The translations under genes were made by a program, and so were the position numbers. Shown one piece after another: positions 1-5,982 of a DNA stretch of 10,082 nucleotides. Below the pieces are notes generated by a model, which had not been told where the DNA came from, searched no databases, and saw only the letters and a list, made by a program, of their open reading frames with translations. Position 1 is the first letter of the stretch, and the number at the start of each line of letters is the position of its first letter. Origin of the DNA: Lamprocystis purpurea (GTDB lineage Bacteria > Pseudomonadota > Gammaproteobacteria > Chromatiales > Chromatiaceae); assembly GCA_020718945.1 (NCBI GenBank), contig DYRB01000079.1:1-10082 (forward strand), written 5' to 3'.

Positions 1-48
1 GGAACCAGGCGCGAGTCTAGGCGGGGGGGTGGCTCAAAAGCTGAGCCT

Positions 49-69
49 GGGTGGGACCGGTCCGCACCC
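49..69. repeat. Near-perfect palindrome
   Basis: The arms GGGTG+GGACC (49-58) and GGTCC+CACCC (59-63, 65-69) are exact complements, interrupted only by one extra G at 64. The core GGACCGGTCC is a loopless 10-bp palindrome, so a protein-binding site is as likely as an RNA hairpin. No T-run follows, which argues against a terminator. Confidence 0.5.
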
Positions 70-111
70 GGCGCCCCGGGGACCTTCCACGGTAAGAAAA
101 GCAGTCGAGCC

Positions 112-137
112 GCAAATGAACGCAAGTAGGCGCAAAC
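112..137 (+). repeat. Left copy of a diverged inverted repeat flanking the RM module
   Basis: Positions 112-137 match the reverse complement of 2076-2101 at 20 of 26 positions, counted by eye. The shared frame is GCA.ATGAACGCA..T..GCGCAAA. The right copy looks like the widespread ATGAACGCAGAT-type intergenic repeat. The two copies bracket the low-GC module in opposite orientation, so they may be old repeat elements used as an insertion or recombination point. Confidence 0.45.
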
Positions 138-276
138 AAGGGACTTCCTGTCGATCTCTCGTTCACCCTGCGGGCAACCTGCGGATTCTGGGTAACGACC
201 AGCCTAAGCCGGCACGCCCCCGGTGGGCCTGCGAGATAGCACGACGCTCGTGGCGCGCGCTCGCGCTAAAGCCTGA

Positions 277-322
277 TTGTTAGATCACCGCTACGCTACC
301 TATAGTCTGTAGATTCATTGTC
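277..322 (+). promoter_or_regulatory. Promoter and tandem C-box operators of the C-R operon
   Basis: A sigma70-like promoter can be read as TTGTTA (277-282), an 18-bp spacer and TATAGT (301-306). Two 11-bp C-box-like half operators overlap and follow it: TACCTATAGTC (297-307) and GATTCATTGTC (312-322), with centres 15 bp apart. The left box shares 9 of 11 bases with the operator at the methyltransferase promoter (2020-2030). Box sequence and 15-bp spacing resemble the OL/OR pair of Esp1396I as I remember it. There, C dimer on the left box activates and C on the weaker right box represses. The right box is visibly poorer here, consistent with that order. A C-dependent promoter with its -35 in the right box would start near the ATG at 345, but no good -10 is visible. 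Confidence 0.7.
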
Positions 323-344
323 ATCAAATCGCCATCCTTCGTGC

Positions 345-566
345 ATGTCACGGCCTTCAGAAAAAAAAATTCTCGGTGAGCATGTCAGGTCGCTTCGGCT
401 CGCCCTTGGGTTTTCCCAAGAAGACCTTGCGGAGGCAAGCGGATTGCACCGGACATACATTGGATCTATAGAGCGAGGCGAAAGGAATGTTAGTCTTGAA
501 AACATAGTCAAGATTGCACACGCACTAAAAACCACGCCCAGCAATCTTCTTGACGGAATTGATTAA
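345..566 (+). CDS. Restriction-modification controller protein (C protein, XRE-type HTH)
   Basis: A 73-residue helix-turn-helix regulator that should bind the C-boxes at 297-322 and 2020-2030 as a dimer, delaying endonuclease expression until the methyltransferase has acted. The HTH runs from about residue 24 (SQEDLAEASG) to 47. The recognition helix carries HRTYIGSIERG (35-45), and the RTYI..IER pattern is shared with C.PvuII and C.Esp1396I. Length fits the family (about 70-85 aa). The open frame extends back to a TTG at 318, but that codon lies inside the right operator, so I chose the ATG at 345. No Shine-Dalgarno precedes it, consistent with a leaderless or short-leader mRNA as in related systems. 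The stop TAA (564-566) overlaps the endonuclease ATG (566), indicating translational coupling. Lower GC than the flanking chromosome suggests transfer. Confidence 0.88.
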   Translation: MSRPSEKKILGEHVRSLRLALGFSQEDLAEASGLHRTYIGSIERGERNVSLENIVKIAHALKTTPSNLLDGID

Positions 567-1165
567 TGGCTATGCAATCTCCATTTGATAAAGCGTCACT
601 GGACACATGGCCAGCCATCACAGCAACGCTGGTGCAGCAGCATCCACTAAAGCCTGATGAAATCGTTGATATCGTCCTTGAAGCATGGCGCTCCATTTTT
701 ACGTCAGCAATCGGGATCCACGGGTTCAAGATAGGGAAGGATATATTCCCCAAACCGCAAATCATGGGCGGATTACTTCACGAACTAATTCCCCTCGAAG
801 TGGCCGCTCGCTATCCTGCAGAGTGGAGAGGGGAAAAGGCGGCTGACGATAAAGATATTGTCTATGTACCCAACGACTACTTTTCAATTGAGCTAAAGAC
901 ATCTTCGCATCGCGACCAAATATTCGGCAACAGAAGCTATGCGCAGGAAACCCAAAGCGATAAGAAAAGCAAATCGGGGTATTACCTAACAGCGAATTTT
1001 GAGAAGTTCCTTCAGAAAGGAAAAGACCCGCAGATATTGCTCATCCGTTTCGGTTGGCTTGACCATACAGATTGGATTGGTCAGCGTGCGGCAACTGGCC
1101 AGCAATCCAGGCTGACTTCCGATATCTACGCAGGCAAACTCAAGACACTATATGCCAAGAGCTAG
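566..1165 (+). CDS. Type II restriction endonuclease, ScaI family
   Basis: A 199-residue enzyme that should cut unmodified DNA at a specific site. The sequence matches what I recall of ScaI-family endonucleases throughout: HPLKPDEIVDIVLEAW (26-41), GFKIGKDIFPKPQIMG (53-68), a central WRGEKAADDKD block, and GNRSYAQ (121-127). A PD-(D/E)XK active site is visible: D97 in DDKDIVY, then E109-L110-K111 in SIELKTSS. ScaI cuts AGTACT, so that or a related site is the natural guess, but specificity is inference. Length is close to ScaI itself (about 230 aa). The gene starts in the TAATG overlap with the C gene and has only weak Shine-Dalgarno character, so expression should depend on the C gene transcript and coupling. 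Its 3' end overlaps the convergent methyltransferase gene by 18 bp. It appears intact. Confidence 0.8.
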   Translation: MAMQSPFDKASLDTWPAITATLVQQHPLKPDEIVDIVLEAWRSIFTSAIGIHGFKIGKDIFPKPQIMGGLLHELIPLEVAARYPAEWRGEKAADDKDIVYVPNDYFSIELKTSSHRDQIFGNRSYAQETQSDKKSKSGYYLTANFEKFLQKGKDPQILLIRFGWLDHTDWIGQRAATGQQSRLTSDIYAGKLKTLYAKS

Positions 1166-2017
1166 CTCTGCTTGAGCTTCAGCATATTTTTTTCTTTCAA
1201 GGTAGCTATCGATTCGACGCCCGGCGATCTCTACGTAACTTGGATTTACTTCAAATCCAATCACCTTTCGTCCGTTTCGCAGCCCAACTTCTGCGGTTGT
1301 TCCAGACCCAATAAATGGGTCGAGAATCACATCTCCTTTATTGCTGCTGCATTTAACAATCCGATCTATAACCGCAATTGGAAATTGGGCGGGATGCGGC
1401 GTCCGCTCATCAGAACTTCTATCTTTTCCCGATGTAACCTTTGGGAATTGCCAAACGTCTGCGGGGTTCTTTCCCAATGGGTTGCACTTTAGTTTGCCAT
1501 TTTTTTTCTGATTGGGATACTTGACATCAGGGTCACGTATGTCGTCTAGATTAAAGCAATAAGAAGTTGCGCTCTTAACATACCACAAAAACTTCTCGTT
1601 TCGGGGTGAAAACACACTGCGACAGGCTACGCCAGCACCGTAATTCCAAACTATTTCCTGAATCAGATAAAAAGGCGTTCGATCCCAAAGCAAATACGGA
1701 ATCGGTACGGCTCTCCCTTTCCCCAGAACTTCTAAATATCCAAGATTCAGCCAAAAAGCACCGTCACTCTTTGTGAGACGATGTATTTCGAGAATCCAAT
1801 CTTCACACCAGTCCAAATACTGAGAAAGCGACAGCACGTTCTCATATTCTTTTCCAATGTTATAGGGCGGGGAAGTCACCGTAAGGTCTACAACCTCAGC
1901 CGGTAGCCGCCTCATAAGTTCCAAGCAGTCCCCCTGAAAAATAGCCACTCCATCTGCTTCGTAGCTAGGAGAGCCAAGGGCAGAGCGGCACAATGAAAAT
2001 ATTGTCTTTGTAAGCAT
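1148..2017 (-). CDS. Type II DNA methyltransferase (beta class, probably N4-cytosine), cognate of the ScaI-like nuclease
   Basis: A 289-residue enzyme that should transfer a methyl group from S-adenosylmethionine to the cognate site and protect host DNA. Motif order is beta-class: the catalytic TSPPYN lies at 48-53, a target-recognition region follows, then HPAQFP (208-213), the SAM-binding DPFIGSGTT (233-241) and GFEVNPSYVEIAGRRI (254-269). SPPY rather than DPPY favours N4-cytosine over N6-adenine, which would suit an AGTACT-type site, but this motif alone is not decisive. The frame stays open to an ATG at 2062, with another ATG at 2035. I chose 2017 because the promoter TTGACA/TACTAT lies between 2053 and 2025 and puts +1 at or beside that ATG. 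Residues upstream of 2017 would be untranscribed and look non-conserved. The gene is convergent with the endonuclease and carries one C-box at its promoter. Confidence 0.87.
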   Translation of the reverse strand: MLTKTIFSLCRSALGSPSYEADGVAIFQGDCLELMRRLPAEVVDLTVTSPPYNIGKEYENVLSLSQYLDWCEDWILEIHRLTKSDGAFWLNLGYLEVLGKGRAVPIPYLLWDRTPFYLIQEIVWNYGAGVACRSVFSPRNEKFLWYVKSATSYCFNLDDIRDPDVKYPNQKKNGKLKCNPLGKNPADVWQFPKVTSGKDRSSDERTPHPAQFPIAVIDRIVKCSSNKGDVILDPFIGSGTTAEVGLRNGRKVIGFEVNPSYVEIAGRRIDSYLERKKYAEAQAELALGI

Positions 2018-2053
2018 GCTACTTATAGTATGCATGCTGGCGCTGATTGTCAA
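2013..2053 (-). promoter_or_regulatory. Methyltransferase promoter with C-box over the -10
   Basis: On the minus strand a consensus -35 TTGACA (2053-2048), 17-bp spacer and -10 TACTAT (2030-2025) predict transcription starting at 2018 or 2017, the A of the chosen ATG. The -10 lies inside an 11-bp dyad TACTTATAGTA (2020-2030, plus strand), which matches the left C-box upstream of the controller gene at 9 of 11 positions. Bound C protein would block RNA polymerase, so methyltransferase synthesis should be high on entry to a new cell and fall once C accumulates. The dyad is extended by AGCATGC (2013-2019) and GCATGCT (2032-2038). Confidence 0.78.
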
Positions 2054-2075
2054 GCGTGACATAACCGCCTAACCC

Positions 2076-2101
2076 ATTTGCGCAAATCTGCGTTCATCTG
2101 C
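2076..2101 (-). repeat. Right copy of the inverted repeat flanking the RM module
   Basis: Reverse complement of the left copy at 112-137 with 20 of 26 identities. It contains the perfect 12-bp palindrome ATTTGCGCAAAT (2076-2087) followed by CTGCGTTCATCTGC, which resembles a common bacterial intergenic repeat. It marks the point where base composition returns to the high-GC host style. Confidence 0.45.
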
Positions 2102-2222
2102 TGCCGAATTGCCGTTGCTGGGTCTGCTCCAATGCCCGCTGTCCAAGCCGGCCCCTCGGGCCCTGTGGCCCTGTGGCCGCAAGAGCTACCCCCGGCCGGA
2201 CCCCATCCGCCAGCGGGCCACA

Positions 2223-2271
2223 TAGAATAGGGGTGCGGCCACCCGGCCGGCAGCCGAACCCCACGCGAGGT
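2223..2271 (+). promoter_or_regulatory. Probable -10 and Shine-Dalgarno of the GCS2-like gene
   Basis: TAGAAT (2223-2228) matches the -10 consensus at five of six bases and would start an mRNA near 2235. No convincing -35 is visible about 17 bp upstream. GAGGT (2267-2271) sits five bases before the ATG at 2277 and is a good ribosome binding site. The -10 lies between two copies of CCCGGCCGG (2191-2199 and 2242-2250). Confidence 0.4.
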
Positions 2272-2276
2272 CGATC

Positions 2277-3698
2277 ATGGGCCAGGAGATCGAGGAGACC
2301 CGCTTCACCCCGGAGGACTTCGCCGCCTTCGGGGAACGCCTGCGCGCCGAACAGGCCCTGCTGGAGGCCTGGTTCGCCGAAGACGCCTTCGTCCGCGGGC
2401 CCCGCCAGGGCGGCTTCGAGCTGGAGGCCTGGCTGATCGGCCCCGACCTGCGCCCGGCCCCCCTGGTCGGCCCATTGCTGCGCAACCTCAAGGACCCCGA
2501 CGTGGTCCCGGAACTGGCCACCTTCAACGCCGAGATCAATGGCCCCGCCGTCCCCCTGGGCCCCGGGGCCCTGTCCCAACTGGCGCAGGCCATGGCGACG
2601 ACCTGGCGGCACTGCGTCGAGGTCGCCGCCGGGCTTGGGGCCCGCCTGGGGATGATCGGCATCCTGCCCACGGTGGAGGCGCAACACCTGACCCTGGGCT
2701 ACATGACCCCGCGGCGGCGCTACCGGGCGCTCAACGACCAGATCTTCGCCCTGCGCCGGGGCCGGCCCCTGACCCTGGAGATCCACGGCCGCGACCGGCT
2801 GGTCATGGAGCGCGAGGACGTGATGCTGGAGGCCGCTGCGACCTCCTTCCAGATCCACCTGGAGGTGGACCCGGGGCAGGCGGCGCGGGTCTACAACGCG
2901 GCCAAGGTCCTGTCCGCCCCCATGGTCGCCATCGCCGCCAACTCCCCCTACCTGTTCGGCTGCGACCTCTGGGCCGAGACCCGCATCCCGGTGTTCGAGC
3001 AGGCGGTGTCCGCCGGGGGCTCGGTCCTCTCCGAGCGGGTCAGCTTCGGCATCCGCTACCTGGACCATTCCCTGCTGGAGTGCTTCCAGGCCAACCTGGC
3101 CCGCTACCCCATACTGCTGCCCCAACTCATGGACGAGCCACCCGAGCGCCTCGCCCACCTGCGCCTGCACAACGGCACCATCTGGCGCTGGAACCGCCCC
3201 CTCATCGGCTTCGACGCCGCCGGGCGGCCGCGGCTGCGCATCGAGCACCGGGTCATCCCAGCCGGGCCCACCATCGCCGACTGCGTGGCCAACGCCGCCC
3301 TCTACTTCGGGGCCCTGGAGGCCCTGTCCCGGCAGCCCGTCCCACCCGAGTCGCGGCTGCCCTTCCTCGACGCCCGGACCAATTTCTATGCCGCCGCCCA
3401 GCACGGCCTGGCCGCCGAGGTCCTGTGGCTGGACGGGCGCCGGATGCGGATCGCGGAGGTGCTGGCCGCCGAGGTCCTGCCGCTCGCCCTGGGCGGGCTG
3501 CTGGCCCTGGGGCTGGACCCGGCGGAGGCCGACCATTGGCTGTCCATCATCGCCGCCCGGCTGCACAGCGGCCAGACCGGGGCCGCCTGGCAGCGCGCCT
3601 GGGTCGCCCGGCACGGCCCGGACGCGGCGGCCCTGGTCGCGGCCTACCTGGAGCGCCAGGAGTCCGGGCGCCCGGTGCATGAGTGGGACCTGACATGA
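2277..3698 (+). CDS. Glutamate-cysteine ligase-like carboxylate-amine ligase (GCS2 family)
   Basis: A 473-residue cytosolic enzyme of the glutamine-synthetase-like fold. The family joins an amino acid carboxylate (typically the gamma-carboxyl of glutamate) to an amine using ATP. Metal/ATP-binding acidic residues are visible in GGFELEAWLI (E48, E50) and TFNAEINGP (E86). Further family blocks are SFQIHLEVD (190-198), NSPYLFG (222-228), HNGTIWRWNRP (298-308) and RIEHRVIPAGPTIAD (321-335), the last carrying substrate-binding arginines. The start has a good GAGGT ribosome site five bases upstream. It overlaps the next gene, a zinc hydrolase, by ATGA, so the two are made together. Such GCS2/hydrolase pairs occur beside RimK ATP-grasp ligases in peptide-modifying loci. 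No RimK is in this window. A plain glutathione-synthesis role is possible but less likely given the partner. Confidence 0.82.
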   Translation: MGQEIEETRFTPEDFAAFGERLRAEQALLEAWFAEDAFVRGPRQGGFELEAWLIGPDLRPAPLVGPLLRNLKDPDVVPELATFNAEINGPAVPLGPGALSQLAQAMATTWRHCVEVAAGLGARLGMIGILPTVEAQHLTLGYMTPRRRYRALNDQIFALRRGRPLTLEIHGRDRLVMEREDVMLEAAATSFQIHLEVDPGQAARVYNAAKVLSAPMVAIAANSPYLFGCDLWAETRIPVFEQAVSAGGSVLSERVSFGIRYLDHSLLECFQANLARYPILLPQLMDEPPERLAHLRLHNGTIWRWNRPLIGFDAAGRPRLRIEHRVIPAGPTIADCVANAALYFGALEALSRQPVPPESRLPFLDARTNFYAAAQHGLAAEVLWLDGRRMRIAEVLAAEVLPLALGGLLALGLDPAEADHWLSIIAARLHSGQTGAAWQRAWVARHGPDAAALVAAYLERQESGRPVHEWDLT

Positions 3699-4765
3699 AC
3701 CCCGACGATCGCGCCCCCCTGGGGCTTCGCGAGCTGGATGCCCTCCCCGAGGGACTGTTGGACACCGAGTCCTGCGGTCTTGTGGGGCGCCTCGGCGGCC
3801 CCAGCCTGATCCACCTGCAAGGCGACCGCGACCCACCGCTGTTCGTCTGCGTCCTCATGCACGGCAACGAGACGGTGGGCTGGGACGCGGTGCGGGGGCT
3901 GCTGGCCGGGGTGCACCGGGGCGGCCGGCCGCGTCTGCCCAGGTCGCTGTGCCTATTCCTGGGCAACCTGAGCGCCGCCGCCCAGGGGCTGCGGCACCTG
4001 CCCGGGCAGCCGGACTACAACCGGGTCTGGCCGGGGAGCGAACTGCCGGAGACCCCGGAGCACGCCCTCATGGCCCGGGTGCTGGAGGTCATGACCGGGC
4101 GCGGGGTCTTCGCCAGCGTGGACCTGCACAACAACACCGGGTGCAATCCCCACTACGCCTGCCTCAATGTCCTGGATAACCCGTCCCTGCACCTGGCGAC
4201 CCTGTTCAGCCGCACCGTGGTCTATTTCACCCGACCCAAGGGGGTCCAGTCCCAGGCCATGGCCCGGCTGGGTCCGGCGGTGACCCTGGAGTGCGGCAAG
4301 GTGGGCGAGCGCCACGGGGTGGACCATGCCCGGGACTATCTGGCCGCCTGCCTGCACCTCTCGGCCCTGCCGGTGCACCCCGTGGCGGCCCACGACATCG
4401 ACCTGTTCCACACCGTGGCCCAGATCAAGATCCCGCCGGAGGTCACCTTCGGCTTCGGCGCCCAGCCCGGCGACATCGCCCTAATCCCAGACCTGGACCG
4501 ACTCAACTTCCGCGAACTGGCGGCGGGGACGGTCCTGGGCCAGGTGCGCAACCCCGGGGCCCGGCTGGTGGTGCAGGACGAGCAAGGCCGCGACCTGGCG
4601 ACCCGCTATCTGGAGGTGGAAGACGGTGAACTGCGCCTGCGCGTACCGGTGATGCCGTCCATGCTCACCTGCAATGCCCTGGTGATCCGCCAGGACTGCC
4701 TAGGCTACCTCATGGAGCGCTACGACCACCGGGTGCCCCAGCGCAGCGAAGGGTCAGGCCCCTAG
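3695..4765 (+). CDS. Succinylglutamate desuccinylase/aspartoacylase-family zinc hydrolase
   Basis: A 356-residue M14-type zinc hydrolase expected to remove an acyl or amino acid group from an amide bond. Zinc ligands are seen in MHGNE (H56, E59) and DLHNNTG (H145). DYNRVWPG (107-114) supplies the substrate-carboxylate arginine region, and TLECGK holds the likely general-base glutamate E199. The C-terminal half (from about 225) is a longer domain typical of larger family members. The frame extends back to a GTG at 3683, but ATG at 3695 overlaps the preceding TGA as ATGA, the usual operon junction, so I chose it. Pairing with a GCS2-family ligase suggests it trims or reverses what the ligase adds. 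AstE of arginine catabolism is unlikely because no ast genes are nearby. Its stop shares CTAG with the convergent gene. Confidence 0.8.
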   Translation: MNPDDRAPLGLRELDALPEGLLDTESCGLVGRLGGPSLIHLQGDRDPPLFVCVLMHGNETVGWDAVRGLLAGVHRGGRPRLPRSLCLFLGNLSAAAQGLRHLPGQPDYNRVWPGSELPETPEHALMARVLEVMTGRGVFASVDLHNNTGCNPHYACLNVLDNPSLHLATLFSRTVVYFTRPKGVQSQAMARLGPAVTLECGKVGERHGVDHARDYLAACLHLSALPVHPVAAHDIDLFHTVAQIKIPPEVTFGFGAQPGDIALIPDLDRLNFRELAAGTVLGQVRNPGARLVVQDEQGRDLATRYLEVEDGELRLRVPVMPSMLTCNALVIRQDCLGYLMERYDHRVPQRSEGSGP

Positions 4766-5559
4766 CCCGCGGCCAAGGGTTTGACCTCGCCCCCGTTCGC
4801 CGCCTCGCGCACCTGATACCAGGCCCGCCCCAGATATTCGTGCAGGGCATAGTAGCTTTGGATCAACGCAGTCATGGATGGGAGCAAGTCCGCCAGTATC
4901 CCGTCGCCCTCCCCGTCCTGGCCCGGCCCGCTGACGAAGGCGGTGGGTGCCGCCGCCGCGGGCACGCCGAAACGCCCAAACGCCTCCATGGCCCGCGGCA
5001 TGTGCCAGGCATGGGTCACCACCAGGACCTTGCGGATGCCGTCGGACCTGAGCATGGGGGCCGAGAGGGCCGCATTGTCCCAGGTGGTGAGGCTGCGGTC
5101 CTCGACCCCGGCGACCTGGATGCCGAAGTCCTCATTCAGGGTCTTGGCCATCAGCCGGCCCACCAGCGGACCGTCCGGGACCGGACTGCCGCCGGTCACA
5201 TAGACCGGCAGCCCGGTGACCCGGTGCAACCGGGCACCGTAGCGCAGTCGGACCAGTCCGACGGCATCCACGGTGTCGCCGCCGTACTCTGGCGCCCCGT
5301 CGTTGGACCCCGCGCCCAGGATCAGGATGGCCTGGGCGTCGCCCACCGAGGGCCGCTGCGGGTCCAGGGCCGGGTAGGTCTCCAGCCCCTCCATCAGCTT
5401 GACGGCCACCACCGGCAGGCTCATGAGGGTCAGGGTCACCAGGGCCAGGAACAGGAACATCCGCCCCAGGACCCCGCGGACCAGAAAGAAGGCCAGCAGC
5501 AACAACAGGATGAGCCCGCCTGGGGGCATCAGGAGGGCCTTGACAGTGGTGTACAACAT
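4762..5559 (-). CDS. ElyC/YdcF-type envelope protein (DUF218)
   Basis: A 265-residue inner-membrane protein with a DUF218 domain. ElyC of E. coli in this family affects peptidoglycan and envelope integrity, but the biochemical activity is not settled. Two N-terminal membrane helices are visible (about 12-28 and 34-52). The DUF218 core follows: AILILGAGSN (77-86), LPVYVTGGSP (117-126), SLTTWDNA (156-163) and VLVVTHAWHMPRAMEAF (178-194). The C-terminus, with LLPS and ALHEYLGRAWY, also resembles ElyC. The frame continues to 5736, but the part before 5583 is proline/arginine-rich shadow sequence. ATG at 5559 gives MLYTTVKALLMPPG, like the ElyC N-terminus; ATG at 5583 (MANLAGF) is the alternative. 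Neither has a clear ribosome site. It is last in the lipA operon. Confidence 0.8.
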   Translation of the reverse strand: MLYTTVKALLMPPGGLILLLLLAFFLVRGVLGRMFLFLALVTLTLMSLPVVAVKLMEGLETYPALDPQRPSVGDAQAILILGAGSNDGAPEYGGDTVDAVGLVRLRYGARLHRVTGLPVYVTGGSPVPDGPLVGRLMAKTLNEDFGIQVAGVEDRSLTTWDNAALSAPMLRSDGIRKVLVVTHAWHMPRAMEAFGRFGVPAAAAPTAFVSGPGQDGEGDGILADLLPSMTALIQSYYALHEYLGRAWYQVREAANGGEVKPLAAG

Positions 5560-5597
5560 AAGAAACCCGGCCAGGTTGGCCATGCAGAAGGATGGAG

Positions 5598-5975
5598 TCA
5601 GTCCCCGGCCATGCCACGGAACAGGACGGAAAAGACCAGCACCGGGGCCCCGACCAGCATCAGGGGAGCGGCGAACAGGGCGACCCAGGGGTTGGTCCGG
5701 CGCCCGATCAGCCAGGCCATGGCCAGGCCACCGCACAGGCCCAGGCCGATCAGCCAGAGCGGGTCCATGAGCCCGGCCAGCCCGGCCGGATCGGCCCCGC
5801 CCAGGGCGGCGGCCCCGGCCAACAGGGCCCCGCTCGGGACGAGCATGGCCAGCACATTGACCAGGGCGAAGGGTGCATAGCCGAAGCGCGCCAGGGACCA
5901 GCGGTCCAGGGCCTGGACGGCCCCGATCAGGGCCATGAAGACCAGGAAGCCTGCGGCCAGGGCAAGGAGGGTCAT
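5598..5975 (-). CDS. Small four-helix membrane protein, function unknown
   Basis: A 125-residue hydrophobic protein I cannot assign to a named family. Four membrane segments can be seen at about 3-22, 35-57, 72-91 and 97-118, joined by short loops including a basic GRRTNPW (91-97). The start at 5975 is supported by TGAGGG six bases upstream of the ATG. The longer frame from 6029 adds 18 residues, would overlap the lipA end and is not preferred. It begins 7 bp after the lipA stop and ends shortly before the ElyC-like gene, so it is the middle gene of a three-gene operon. Its neighbour suggests an envelope role; that is inference. Confidence 0.72.
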   Translation of the reverse strand: MTLLALAAGFLVFMALIGAVQALDRWSLARFGYAPFALVNVLAMLVPSGALLAGAAALGGADPAGLAGLMDPLWLIGLGLCGGLAMAWLIGRRTNPWVALFAAPLMLVGAPVLVFSVLFRGMAGD

Positions 5976-5982
5976 GCCGCCC

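Larger units (their letters stand above)
1..276. other. Left flank, no recognisable gene; several inverted repeats
   Basis: I see no convincing gene here. An open frame spans about 29-283 on the plus strand, but it is arginine/proline-rich, has no family resemblance and no ribosome binding site. The DNA is rich in dyads. A 6-bp stem lies at 31-36/42-47 (GGCTCA/TGAGCC, 5-nt loop). A near-perfect palindrome lies at 49-69. CACGA/TCGTG lies at 240-244/248-252. The stretch is GC-rich like the host genome until about 260, where the lower-GC restriction-modification module begins. It may be intergenic DNA or a decayed gene fragment. Confidence 0.5.

Noticed and set aside
29..283. 84-residue plus-strand frame in the left flank
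   Set aside because: Arginine/proline-rich, no ribosome site, no family resemblance, and it covers several dyads.
279..285. Integron attC end (GTTAGAT, with GCCTAAC near 2067-2073)
   Set aside because: The core heptamers fit GTTRRRY and RYYYAAC, but no proper attC inner sites or long imperfect stem could be built around either one.
318..344. Controller gene starting at the TTG at 318
   Set aside because: The TTG lies inside the right C-box and gives nine non-conserved residues; the ATG at 345 gives a normal C-protein N-terminus.
2018..2062. Methyltransferase starting at ATG 2062 or 2035
   Set aside because: Both codons lie in or upstream of the predicted promoter (-35 at 2053-2048, -10 at 2030-2025), and the extra residues show no methyltransferase features.
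2094..3836. 580-residue minus-strand frame
   Set aside because: Antisense shadow of the GCS2-like gene, caused by high third-position GC; the Gly/Pro/Gln-rich product has no domains.
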